Positions 1 to 8,163 of a stretch of DNA of 64,000 nt are shown here, piece after piece. Source of the DNA: Herbaspirillum sp. ASV7 (GTDB taxonomy: Bacteria; Pseudomonadota; Gammaproteobacteria; Burkholderiales; Burkholderiaceae_D). Location: NCBI RefSeq assembly GCF_016429215.1, contig NZ_JAELUH010000005.1, forward strand, positions 62,001-126,000, given 5' to 3'. Each line of letters starts with the position of its first letter. Positions within the stretch are counted from its first letter, which is position 1. The notes below the pieces were generated by a model. It did not search any database. It was not told where the DNA came from and was given only the letters and a program-made list of their open reading frames with translations. The position numbers and the translations under genes were made by a program.

Positions 1-407
1 GATCCGATCACCGAATGCGGCTCCCGCCCAAGCGGCTTCAGGGTGCGTTCCAGCTGGTCCAGCGTGACGCCGGGCTGGGTCAGCACCTGCTGTCCCTGTG
101 CCAGCAGTTCCAGCCGACGCAGGCGCAAGGTGTTGAGCACGATCACGGGCCGGTCATAGCCCGCTTCGGCAGGGCTGGAGCCGCCCGTCAGGCCGGTGTT
201 GGCCGCCTGGCAGATGACGATGGTATCGGCCGCATGACAGGCCTGCAGCACCTGCCACATCTGGCGCAGGCTGCCGGGGCGCACCACGGCGGCCGCGTCG
301 CCCTGGCCATAGCGGTAGCCCCGGCAATAACGGCGCTTGGCGGCGGCGTTGGTCAGCACGTGGGGCGGGCCCACGATGTCCTGCAGGCTGCGGATCAAGG
401 CGTCCAT
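1..407 (-). CDS. dld: Quinone-dependent D-lactate dehydrogenase, N-terminal part (cut by window edge)
   Basis: This is the first 135 codons of a membrane-associated FAD enzyme that oxidises D-lactate to pyruvate and passes electrons to quinone. The visible part is the start of the FAD-binding (PCMH) domain. It carries the family stretches QGDA (about residue 38), QAANTGLT (about 70) and LKPLGREPHSVIGS (about 121-134), which are close to E. coli Dld as I remember it. The start is the ATG eight bases after the permease stop, so it is probably the last gene of the ABC transporter operon. The rest lies beyond base 1. Its place in a sugar operon suggests that D-lactate, or another D-2-hydroxyacid, arises during catabolism of the imported compound; that is inference. 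Confidence 0.85.
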   Translation of the reverse strand, partial: MDALIRSLQDIVGPPHVLTNAAAKRRYCRGYRYGQGDAAAVVRPGSLRQMWQVLQACHAADTIVICQAANTGLTGGSSPAEAGYDRPVIVLNTLRLRRLELLAQGQQVLTQPGVTLDQLERTLKPLGREPHSVIG

Positions 408-415
408 CGTCGGGC

Positions 416-1426
416 TCACTGGACGAAGAAGCGCACGCGGATGGCGTCGATGGCAACGGCGATGAAGATCATCACCCCGCCGATCATGCCGACATAGAAC
501 GAGGGCACGTTGGTGATGGCCAGGCCGACCTGGATCACCGTCAGCAGCAGCACGCCACCGAGGATGCCCAGTACGCTGCCACGCCCGCCGAATACGCTCA
601 CACCGCCGATGATGGGGGCGGCAATCGCATACAGCAGATAGCTCGCGCCCTGGTTGGAAGTGATGGCGATCTGCCAGGAAGCCAGCAGATAACCGGCAAC
701 CCCCGCCAGGAAACCGGCCAGGGCGTAGCAGATGATCTTGATCCGGTGTACCCGGATGCCGGCCGCATGCGAGGCCAGTGCATTACCGCCCACGGCGTAG
801 ATGGAGCGGCCCAGCACGGTCCGGCGCAGCAGCACCGACATCGCCAGCAAGGCCAGTACGAAGATCACCGGCATGATCGGCCAGCCGCCCAGCGTGGCCG
901 AGCCGATCCAGATGTAGCCATCGTCGAGGTTGGTGATGGTCTTGCCCTGGGTCAGCGCCAGCAAGGCACCCTGCAGCACGATCATCATGGACAGCGTCTG
1001 GATCAGCGAGACCATGCGCAGTCGGGTGATGCACAGGCCGTTGAACCAGCCGATCAGGGTGGCCACCGCCACGCCGGCCAGCATGGTGATCCACCACGGC
1101 CCGCCGACGCTGGCATACAGCCAGGCGCCGATGGCCGAGGAAAAGCCCAGGTTGGCCGGCAGCGACAGGTCGATCTCGCCTACCAGCAGCGGCAGGGCCA
1201 CTGCCAGCGCCAGCAGGCCCAGCACGGTGGCCTGGACCAGGATGTTCTGCAGGTTCATCACGCTGAGGAAGAACTGGCTGAACAGGCCGAAGCCCAGCAC
1301 CAGGGCGACCAGCCAGATCCAGACCACATTGCGAAGGACCCAGCCCAGTACCTGACGCGGTCGGCGTGGTCTTCTGGCGGGCTTGGCGGCGTCGGCGGCG
1401 TTGCCGATTTCTGTTGCGCTTGTCAT
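416..1426 (-). CDS. Sugar ABC transporter permease (RbsC/CUT2 type)
   Basis: Inner-membrane permease of 336 aa for a monosaccharide or polyol importer, expected to act as a dimer with the ATPase and binding protein encoded just upstream. It has a basic N-terminus (RRPRRPRQ) followed by about eight to ten hydrophobic segments. The family signature near the middle reads GGNALASHAAGI, matching the GGN-A-lSGI pattern of BPD_transp_2 permeases. An in-frame reading extends to 1585, but the ATG at 1426 is chosen because AAGGAGA lies about seven bases before it. The gap to the ATPase gene is 40 bp. Substrate is not readable from the sequence; neighbours point to a pentose or polyol. Confidence 0.9.
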   Translation of the reverse strand: MTSATEIGNAADAAKPARRPRRPRQVLGWVLRNVVWIWLVALVLGFGLFSQFFLSVMNLQNILVQATVLGLLALAVALPLLVGEIDLSLPANLGFSSAIGAWLYASVGGPWWITMLAGVAVATLIGWFNGLCITRLRMVSLIQTLSMMIVLQGALLALTQGKTITNLDDGYIWIGSATLGGWPIMPVIFVLALLAMSVLLRRTVLGRSIYAVGGNALASHAAGIRVHRIKIICYALAGFLAGVAGYLLASWQIAITSNQGASYLLYAIAAPIIGGVSVFGGRGSVLGILGGVLLLTVIQVGLAITNVPSFYVGMIGGVMIFIAVAIDAIRVRFFVQ

Positions 1427-1466
1427 GCGGGTGTCTCCTTTTGTCATGGTCTGTTCCAGGCGGCGC

Positions 1467-2987
1467 TCATTGCGAAAGCTGACGCAGCCTGTCGGTACTG
1501 ATGTCGTCGCCCTCGACCACATGGGCGATGCGCCCGCGCTGGAAAATGCAGACGCGGTCCGCTGCCCGGGCCAGTTCGTCGACATCGGTGGAGACGATGA
1601 TCACGCTCACGCCGGCCCGGCTCAGCTGATCGAGGATGCGCAGGACGTCCTGCTTGACGCCCACGTCGATGCCACGGGTCGGCTCGTCCAGGATCAGCAG
1701 GCGCGGCATGGTCGCCAGCACGCGCCCCAGGCAGACCTTCTGCTGGTTGCCGCCGCTGAGGGTATTGACGGCCTCGTCAGCGCTACCGGCCTTGATGCCC
1801 ATGCGGTTAAAGTAGGAGGAACAGACCTGCTGCTCCTGTCCACGATCGACCAGGCCGCGCCGGATGCGCTGGCGCAGTGAGGACAGCGCGATGTTCTCGC
1901 GGATCGATAGATGCCCCACCACACCGTCGCGACGGCGGTCGTCGGAAAGATAGGCGATGCCCATGGCGAAGGCCTGGTCAGGCGTCTGCGGCACGCGGGC
2001 CGTCGCCTCGCGCGCAAAAGCGATCTGCCCGGCCTGCAGCGGCGCCAGGCCGAACAGGCTGCGCGCCAGCTCCTTGGCCCCCTCCCCCGGCAAGCCGGTG
2101 AAACCGACGATTTCGCCGGTGCGGATGTCCAGCTGCGCCACGTCCAGCCGCTCTCCCCGCACGCCGCTCAGGCGGATGCATTCCTCGGCCTTGGGGGATA
2201 GACTGCGATCGCGCTGGAACAGGTCCAGCTCACGCCCCAGCACGAACTCGGAGAGCCGGGAAGAATTCAGGCTGCCCACCTCCTCGCAGTTGGCCACCAG
2301 TTCGCCATCGCGCAGCACGGTGACGGCGTCGCAGATGTCGAGGATTTCATCGTTGAAATGGGAAATGAAGAGAAAGGTCACACCGGATGCGCGCAGCTGG
2401 CGCATGAAATCGAACAGCTGCAGACGGTCCGGCACCGTCAGCGAGGTCGTCGGCTCATCCAGGATGATGACGCTGCCCCCGGAGAACATGGCCCGCAGGA
2501 TATTGAGCTTGCGACGGGCGACGGCATCCAGGCTACCGGCCAGGCGGTCGGCTTCGATACCGGTGCCGGCCAGCATGCGCGTGGCGTTCTCGCGCATGCG
2601 GCGCCAGGCGATGAAGCCGCGTGAGGCCGGCCAGATACCCAGCATCAGGTTTTCCATCACCGACATGTGCTCGATGATCATTGGTTCCTGCGGCACCAGG
2701 AAGACGCCGGCGGCTTCCATGCGCTTGACGTCGGCGCCCTGAATTTCTTCACCGTTCAGGAAGATGCGGCCTTCGCTGGGAGCGCGCTGGCCGGAGATGA
2801 TACCCACCAGCGTGCTCTTGCCGGCGCCGTTTTCGCCGAGCAGGCCGTGGATGCTGCCACGGCGGATGCCCAGGTTGATGGAACGCAGAGCATGGAAGGC
2901 GCCATAGCGCTTGCTGATGTTTTCCACGCGCAGGGCCAGGTCCGGGTGGGCCTGCGCCGATGCGCTGGGGGCTGCTTGGGTCGTCAT
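1467..2987 (-). CDS. Sugar ABC transporter ATP-binding protein (RbsA/XylG type, two ABC domains)
   Basis: A 506-aa tandem ATPase that powers sugar uptake on the cytoplasmic side. Domain 1 has Walker A GENGAGKST (about residue 54) and Walker B VIILDEPTTSL; its signature loop is degenerate (DAVARRKLNI). Domain 2 has a degenerate Walker A (GLPGEGAKE), an intact signature LSGGNQQKV and Walker B LLILDEPTRGIDVG. This asymmetry is normal for CUT2 transporters. The ATG follows a strong CCAAGGAGGCG ribosome site. The 81-bp gap to the binding-protein gene holds two short tandem repeats. It is cotranscribed with the permease and binding protein by spacing and orientation. Confidence 0.93.
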   Translation of the reverse strand: MTTQAAPSASAQAHPDLALRVENISKRYGAFHALRSINLGIRRGSIHGLLGENGAGKSTLVGIISGQRAPSEGRIFLNGEEIQGADVKRMEAAGVFLVPQEPMIIEHMSVMENLMLGIWPASRGFIAWRRMRENATRMLAGTGIEADRLAGSLDAVARRKLNILRAMFSGGSVIILDEPTTSLTVPDRLQLFDFMRQLRASGVTFLFISHFNDEILDICDAVTVLRDGELVANCEEVGSLNSSRLSEFVLGRELDLFQRDRSLSPKAEECIRLSGVRGERLDVAQLDIRTGEIVGFTGLPGEGAKELARSLFGLAPLQAGQIAFAREATARVPQTPDQAFAMGIAYLSDDRRRDGVVGHLSIRENIALSSLRQRIRRGLVDRGQEQQVCSSYFNRMGIKAGSADEAVNTLSGGNQQKVCLGRVLATMPRLLILDEPTRGIDVGVKQDVLRILDQLSRAGVSVIIVSTDVDELARAADRVCIFQRGRIAHVVEGDDISTDRLRQLSQ

Positions 2988-3068
2988 GGCGCCTCCTTGG
3001 CGAGTGGTGATCCGCTATTGGCCGCTATTGACCGCTATTGGCTCATTGGCCTGCAGGTCATCAGGTCA

Positions 3069-4148
3069 TCAGGTATAGGCGATGCCCCAGACCTTCTCGG
3101 CCACGTAGCCCCAGTGCCGCTGGTCGGCGGCGTTGCTGCGGTCGATCACGAAGGGCGGAATGATCAGCGTGGGACCGGTCTGGCCCTTGACGATCTGGCC
3201 TTTCTCCCAGAAGTATTTCTTGTTCTCGTACGGCCCGATGGGGACTTCCTTGCCGGGGATGGAATACTTGACCAGCATCTCCACCGCCACCTCACCATAG
3301 GCGATCGGGTCCTGCGAGACGCAGGCGTCCATGTAGCCATCCTGGATCCAGCGCAGCGCCACCGGCTCGCCATCGATGGTGACGAAGATGACGTGGTCCT
3401 TTTCATCGACCTTCTTCCAGCGGTTCTTCTGCTGCAGGGCGGTGGCGATGCCGCGTGCCGGCGAATCGCTGGGCGCGTGCACGGCGTCCAGGTCGGGATG
3501 TTCGGACAGCGTGGCCAGGGTGACGGACAGCATCTGGTCCAGCTTGCCTTCGGTGGGCCGGGCGATGTAGGTGATGCCGGGATACTTGGCGAACTCGGCA
3601 TCCATGCCCTCCTTGCGCTGGCGCCAGGCCACGCTGGCCAATGCGCCGTAGCAGTTGAGCACCTTGCCCTTGGGGCTGCCGTGCTTCTTGATCAGGCGGT
3701 TGATGATTTCCCTGGCGGCCATGACCCCGCCCAGGCGGTTGTCGAAGCTGACGGTGATGGCGACGTTGCCGCTTTCAGCCGGGGTATCGATGATGGCCAC
3801 CGGAATCTTCTGCTGGTTATAGCGGCGCAGCGCGCTGACGATGGCCTGGCTGTCGATCGGATCCGACACCAGCGCCGCCGGCCGCGAGAGCATCAGCGAT
3901 TGCCATTGCTCCAGCTGGCGGGTGTTGTCGAAGCTGGCGTTGGTGGCCTGGAAGCTGCCCTGGTTGGCTTCGACGGCGCGCTTCACGGCCGCCTCCTCGA
4001 TCACGAAGAAGTAATAGTCCAGGCTCTTGTTGCTGAACGGGATCAGCAGCTTCTGCTGCGCCGACGCCCAGCGCGTGGTGGCCATGGCACCCAGGGCCAG
4101 GCTGCCCAGGACGATCTGGCGACGGGTGGATTGGTGATTGTGCTTCAT
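3069..4148 (-). CDS. Periplasmic sugar-binding protein of the ABC transporter
   Basis: Peripla_BP_4-type solute-binding protein, 359 aa, that captures the sugar in the periplasm. The N-terminus carries a twin-arginine-like signal (STRRQIVLGS, residues 7-16) and a likely cleavage after WASA (about residue 31), so export may be by Tat or Sec. The mature part has the typical alternating Rossmann-like lobes (for example ALVSDPIDSQAI, then PVAIIDTPAESG). The ATG at 4148 is preferred over one four codons earlier because GGAGGT sits seven bases upstream. Directly before the gene is a palindrome shared with two other promoters of this locus (4169-4183), so expression probably answers to the same regulator. 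Confidence 0.9.
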   Translation of the reverse strand: MKHNHQSTRRQIVLGSLALGAMATTRWASAQQKLLIPFSNKSLDYYFFVIEEAAVKRAVEANQGSFQATNASFDNTRQLEQWQSLMLSRPAALVSDPIDSQAIVSALRRYNQQKIPVAIIDTPAESGNVAITVSFDNRLGGVMAAREIINRLIKKHGSPKGKVLNCYGALASVAWRQRKEGMDAEFAKYPGITYIARPTEGKLDQMLSVTLATLSEHPDLDAVHAPSDSPARGIATALQQKNRWKKVDEKDHVIFVTIDGEPVALRWIQDGYMDACVSQDPIAYGEVAVEMLVKYSIPGKEVPIGPYENKKYFWEKGQIVKGQTGPTLIIPPFVIDRSNAADQRHWGYVAEKVWGIAYT

Positions 4149-4168
4149 GTCTACCTCCAAATGATTTA

Positions 4169-4183
4169 TATAGTTTTGCTATA
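4169..4183. promoter_or_regulatory. Putative RpiR-type operator, copy A
   Basis: Inverted repeat TATAG-N5-CTATA (TATAGTTTTGCTATA) lying 21 bp upstream of the binding-protein ATG. It shares the core TAG-N5-CTA with sites at 9656-9672 and 9771-9786 in the same locus. The TAGT..CTA pattern resembles operators of RpiR-family regulators such as HexR. Assignment to the RpiR gene in this cluster is inference. Confidence 0.5.
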
Positions 4184-4322
4184 AAAACGATGCAAGCGAG
4201 GCCATGCCGACTATCGGTGAATATGCTACTGCTTACATCAGGGGCCATCCTCGGGGAAAACACAACAAGAAAAAATGTAAAGCAAGGCAAAAGAATGCTT
4301 GTGCCAGATGGATGAAGTTTTA

Positions 4323-5036
4323 CTAGATCTCTGCACGCAAGCGAACATGGGAAGTGCCATCGAAGCAGCCCACCACCATGCCGGCGGCTTCACGCGTGAA
4401 CAGGCCGTTCTCGACCACGCCGGGGATGCGGTTGAGTTCGGTCTCCAGCAGCGGGGCATTGGTGATGCTCTGGCAATGGCAGTCCAGGATGAAATTGCCG
4501 CTATCGGTCACTACGGGCCGCTCGTCCCGGGTACGACGGACGATGCGCGCCGCGATGCCCTGCCCTTGCAACAGACTGGCGATCATGCGTTCGGTCTGCT
4601 TCCAGGCGAATTGCACCACCTCCACTGGCAGCGGGAAGGCGCCCAGCCGGTCGACGACCTTGCTCTCGTCGCAGATGGTGATCATCCGGGTGGAGGCATG
4701 GGCGATGATCTTTTCCCATAGCAGGCAGGCGCCACCGCCCTTGATCATCTGGAAGTCACGATCGATTTCATCCGGACCGTCGATGGTCAGGTCGAGCTGG
4801 CCGATCTCATTGGGGTCCATGATGGGGATGCCGACGTCGCGGGCGACGTCGATGGTGGAGCGCGAGGTGGCGGTACAGGTGACGTCGAGGCCATCGGCGA
4901 TGTGCTTGGCCAGTTCCCGCACGAAGAAGTGCGACGTGGTTCCCGAGCCCAGTCCGAGGCGCATGCCGTTGCGTACGAATTCCTCGATGGCGCGACGGCC
5001 GGCCAGTTTCTTTGCTTCGTTCTGGTTCAACTGCAT
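4323..5036 (-). CDS. rpiA: Ribose-5-phosphate isomerase A
   Basis: Cytoplasmic isomerase of 237 aa interconverting ribose-5-phosphate and ribulose-5-phosphate. The phosphate loop GLGSGTT is at about residue 26. The catalytic motifs appear as IDGPDEID (the two acidic residues) and KGGGA with the catalytic lysine, followed by EKI (the glutamate). The usual DGADE reads DGPDE here, a small deviation from the family. The start at 5036 has GAGGAGA eight bases before it; a longer frame to 5081 lacks this. It lies 49 bp after the RpiR regulator gene, in the same direction. It may be a pathway-dedicated paralogue rather than the housekeeping RpiA. Confidence 0.9.
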   Translation of the reverse strand: MQLNQNEAKKLAGRRAIEEFVRNGMRLGLGSGTTSHFFVRELAKHIADGLDVTCTATSRSTIDVARDVGIPIMDPNEIGQLDLTIDGPDEIDRDFQMIKGGGACLLWEKIIAHASTRMITICDESKVVDRLGAFPLPVEVVQFAWKQTERMIASLLQGQGIAARIVRRTRDERPVVTDSGNFILDCHCQSITNAPLLETELNRIPGVVENGLFTREAAGMVVGCFDGTSHVRLRAEI

Positions 5037-5085
5037 GGATGTCTCCTCTTGAAAAACACGGGCCCGGATGCGGTTGGGCAAGGCG

Positions 5086-5925
5086 CTAGATCTTGTCCGT
5101 CATCCAGGAATCGAGCGCCGGCAACTGGTCGGGGAATTCGCTGTGGCTGGCCACGGCGATGGCGGTCACCAGCATGTTGACCACCAGGTGATGATTCAGG
5201 CGCGAAGCCAGCGGGGTCATGAATTCGGTCTGGTCATAGGGCAAAACGGCGATGAGGGCGTCCGTGACCGTGGCCAACGGACTGTCGGCCGCAGTCACCG
5301 ACACCACCCGGGCGCCGCCGGCACGGGCCGCCATGGCCAGTTCCACCATGCGCTTGGTATGCCCCGATTGCGAAAAGATCAGTGCCACTTCGTTGGGCCG
5401 CGAGCGCTCGGCGTGCATCCATTGCTTCTTTTCTTCCATCACCGCCGAGCAACGCAGGCCCAGGCGCTGGAACTTGTGTTCGGCATCCAGCGCGGTGATC
5501 TCGGAAATGCCGCTGGCATAGATGCCGATCCAGTTGGCCGACTGCAGCAAGGCCGCTGCCTCTTCGATCTGGCGCGGGACCAGATCGTCCAGCGCGCGCT
5601 GGATGGCGGACAGGGAATTGCGGCAGGTCTTGCGCACGATGTTGCCGATATCATCGTGCCTGGTGATCTGCTCGTAGACGAAGGGCGCCGTCGGCACCAG
5701 GCTTTGCGCCAGCGCCAGCTTGAAATCCTGATAGCCGTTGAAGCCGAAGCGGCGGCAGAAGCGCACGATGGTCGGATCGCTGACGGCACAACGCTCGGCC
5801 AGCGCGGCCATGGTCATGTGGATCACCTCCCCTGGCGCCTGGCTGACGAAGCGCGCAATGCGCAATTCAGCCGCCTTCATTTCCTCTTGCTCGCGCAGTA
5901 TCTGCTGTAGCAGGCTATTGCTCAT
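5086..5925 (-). CDS. RpiR/MurR-family transcriptional regulator
   Basis: DNA-binding regulator of 279 aa with an N-terminal HTH_6 domain (about residues 1-77, with the helix pattern MAALAERCAVSDPTIVRFCRRFG) and a C-terminal SIS sugar-phosphate domain (about 130-260). The SIS hallmark ALIFSQSGHTKRMVELA is at about 180. Such proteins sense phosphorylated sugars and repress or activate catabolic operons. The ATG overlaps the stop of the upstream phosphatase gene (ATGA), indicating translational coupling. I infer that it controls the ABC transporter, aldehyde dehydrogenase and SDR promoters through the shared TAG-N5-CTA palindrome; the effector is unknown. Confidence 0.9.
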   Translation of the reverse strand: MSNSLLQQILREQEEMKAAELRIARFVSQAPGEVIHMTMAALAERCAVSDPTIVRFCRRFGFNGYQDFKLALAQSLVPTAPFVYEQITRHDDIGNIVRKTCRNSLSAIQRALDDLVPRQIEEAAALLQSANWIGIYASGISEITALDAEHKFQRLGLRCSAVMEEKKQWMHAERSRPNEVALIFSQSGHTKRMVELAMAARAGGARVVSVTAADSPLATVTDALIAVLPYDQTEFMTPLASRLNHHLVVNMLVTAIAVASHSEFPDQLPALDSWMTDKI

Positions 5926-6638
5926 GACTGTCCTTTATTGTCGGCTTTTATTGCAGGCTTTATCCAGGGGACGATTCTATAAGACAGCAGGTCCTCCAGG
6001 CGATGCAGCCTTTGCTCCTGACCAACCCTGACATCGCGGCCGCCCCCCCAGGGCACCACGAAGAACGGCACGCCGGCCGCAGCGGCCGTGGCCTGGTCGA
6101 CCGAGGTATCGCCGACGTAGGCCCAGGCGCCATCGGGCAGCGCCATCTGCTCGGCCACCGCCAGCAGATGGCCGGGATCGGGCTTGCAGGCCGGCACGGC
6201 ATCGGCGCCCAGCGCCACTTCCACCAGCGGCGACAGCTCCAGCAGATCCAGGATCTGTCGCGTCAGCGTATGCGGTTTGTTGGTGCAGATGCCCAGACGG
6301 ATGCCGGCTGCATGCAGCTTGGCCAGGTCTTCGCGCACATGGGGGAAAAAGCGCGTATGACTGGCCGGATTGCGGCGATAGTGCCCGATGTAGCACGCCA
6401 CGGCGGCATCCAGTTCGGCCGTGCCAAGCGCCACACCCTGTTCAATGAGGATGTCCTCGATCAGGCGGCGCGGACCGTTGCCGATGAAGCGTTCGACCTG
6501 CGCCACCTCCAGCGCGGCATGACCTTGTTCGGCCAGGTAGGCATTGACGGCGGCGGCGATGTCGGGCGCACTGTCGATGAGCGTACCGTCGAGGTCGAAG
6601 ATGAGGGCCTCGTAGCTGGCGTGTGCGTGCTGGTTCAT
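5922..6638 (-). CDS. gph: Phosphoglycolate phosphatase-like HAD hydrolase
   Basis: HAD-superfamily phosphatase of 238 aa. Motif I is FDLDGTLID (about residue 14), motif II includes CTNKP (about 119), and motif III/IV reads KPDPGHLL followed by YVGDTSVD. This matches Gph, which converts 2-phosphoglycolate to glycolate. The start ATG overlaps the kinase stop (TCAT on the plus strand), and its own stop overlaps the regulator start, so three genes are coupled. A longer open frame exists upstream but is only a shadow of the kinase gene. Inside a sugar operon it may instead remove phosphate from a sugar-phosphate intermediate; HAD substrate calls are soft. Confidence 0.85.
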   Translation of the reverse strand: MNQHAHASYEALIFDLDGTLIDSAPDIAAAVNAYLAEQGHAALEVAQVERFIGNGPRRLIEDILIEQGVALGTAELDAAVACYIGHYRRNPASHTRFFPHVREDLAKLHAAGIRLGICTNKPHTLTRQILDLLELSPLVEVALGADAVPACKPDPGHLLAVAEQMALPDGAWAYVGDTSVDQATAAAAGVPFFVVPWGGGRDVRVGQEQRLHRLEDLLSYRIVPWIKPAIKADNKGQS

Positions 6639-8161
6639 GGCGCCTCCCCGAGCGCTGCCAATGCGCCCAGGCGGGCGAAGCTGCCGGTGAGCAGCGGATA
6701 GAGTTGCTGATAGATGGCGCGGGCCTGCCCATAGCGCTCGCGCCGGGTGACATCGGGTCGCTCGCGCGTCAGTTCCGGCAGCAGGCTGGCGGCGTGGTCG
6801 ATGTCCGGCCATACCTGCATGCTGACGCCGGCCAGCAGGGCTGCGCCCAGGGCGGCTCCTTCGGCCGCGCCCTGGCGCGTGAGGACGTCGCAACCCAGCA
6901 TGTCGGCCTGGATCTGCCGCCATACTGCCGAGCGCGCCCCGCCGCCGGAGGTGCTGACTTCCGCAGAGGACACGCCCATGCTGCGCATCAGGTCCTGCAT
7001 GTCGCACAGGGAATGCACCACGCCCTCCAGTACGCTGCGCGAGAGGTCGGCGTGATCATGGCGGGCATTAAGGCCGATGAAGGCGGCACGGGCCGACGGA
7101 TCGGGATGGGGGCAGCGCTCGCCGTTGAGGTAAGGCAGGAACAGCAAGCCATGTGCCCCGGGAACGCTACGCCCGGCGGCTGCGGCGATGGCCTCGAAGG
7201 ACGGCGGCTCGCCCGCGCCGGCACAAAGCACATTGCGGAACCAGGCCAGCGCCCCGCCCGCATTGAGTGACACGCCCATTGCATGCCAGCGCCGGGCATC
7301 GACGTTGCAGAAGACCTGTATCCGCCCATCCGGGGAAGACAGGGGCTGATCCAGTGCAGCGGCGACGATGCCGGCGGTACCGATGGTGGTCTGCAGCGTG
7401 CCGGGCGCCACCACGCCGGCACCCAGTGACTGGATCACGCTGTCACCGCCGCCCCCGATGACCGGAATCCCCGCTGCAATGCCAAACATGGCGGCTGCCT
7501 GTGCGTGCACATGGCCGCTGACGACCTGCGATTCGAAACAGGCGGGCAAATGGGCGGAGTCCAGCCCGGCCAAGGCGATCAGCTCGGTCGCCCACTGCCT
7601 GCGCCGTACGTCGAACAGGCCCGTGCCGGATGCGTCGGAGACCTCGGTGGCGATCTCGCCGGTGAGCACGTAACGCAGATAATCCTTGGGATTGAGGGCG
7701 ACCCGCAGCTGTTCATACCATTGCGGCTCGTGCTGCTGCATCCATAGCAGCTTGCCACCGGTGTAGCCGACCAGCATGCGGTTGCCAGTGTGTGCCAGCA
7801 AGGACGGCAAGCCACCGGCCGCCTGCGTGATCTGGTCGGCCTCGGCCTGGTTTCGCTGGTCGTTCCACAGGATGGCCGGACGCAGTGGCCGGTAGTGTTG
7901 ATCCAGTGCGGTCAGGCCATGCATCTGGCCCGACAGGCCGATGCACAGCACATCGACCGATCCGGCCGCCTGCAGCACCTGGGCCACGGCCTGGCGCGCC
8001 GCTGCTATCCAGTGGGCCGGCTCCTGCTCGACCCAGCGCTCGCGCGGTTGCGACACCGGATAGCCAACGCTGGCGCTGGCGAGGATGCGTGCATCGGTCG
8101 AGAGCAGCAAGGCCTTGCAGGCGGAGGTGCCGAGGTCTATGCCCAACAGGCAGGTCGTCAT
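6635..8161 (-). CDS. xylB: Xylulokinase-like FGGY carbohydrate kinase
   Basis: FGGY-family kinase, 508 aa, of the size and motif pattern of xylulokinase, which phosphorylates D-xylulose to xylulose-5-phosphate. The N-terminal ATP/phosphate motif is GIDLGTSACK (residues 7-16). GLSGQMHG is at about 74, the substrate region ends in LWNDQRN near residue 100, and the C-terminal signature region includes STSGGGARS. The ATG is two bases beyond the aldehyde dehydrogenase stop. FGGY enzymes vary in substrate, so another ketose (ribulose, erythrulose, arabinulose) is possible. Product entry into the pentose phosphate pathway would fit the linked RpiA. Confidence 0.82.
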   Translation of the reverse strand: MTTCLLGIDLGTSACKALLLSTDARILASASVGYPVSQPRERWVEQEPAHWIAAARQAVAQVLQAAGSVDVLCIGLSGQMHGLTALDQHYRPLRPAILWNDQRNQAEADQITQAAGGLPSLLAHTGNRMLVGYTGGKLLWMQQHEPQWYEQLRVALNPKDYLRYVLTGEIATEVSDASGTGLFDVRRRQWATELIALAGLDSAHLPACFESQVVSGHVHAQAAAMFGIAAGIPVIGGGGDSVIQSLGAGVVAPGTLQTTIGTAGIVAAALDQPLSSPDGRIQVFCNVDARRWHAMGVSLNAGGALAWFRNVLCAGAGEPPSFEAIAAAAGRSVPGAHGLLFLPYLNGERCPHPDPSARAAFIGLNARHDHADLSRSVLEGVVHSLCDMQDLMRSMGVSSAEVSTSGGGARSAVWRQIQADMLGCDVLTRQGAAEGAALGAALLAGVSMQVWPDIDHAASLLPELTRERPDVTRRERYGQARAIYQQLYPLLTGSFARLGALAALGEAP

Positions 8162-8163
8162 GA

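Noticed and set aside
2667-4184. 505-aa plus-strand frame over the sugar-binding protein
   Set aside because: Shadow frame; it spans two real minus-strand genes and the spacer between them.
5922-7007. Extended 361-aa frame for the phosphatase
   Set aside because: The first 123 residues are out-of-frame kinase sequence; the real ATG overlaps the kinase stop.
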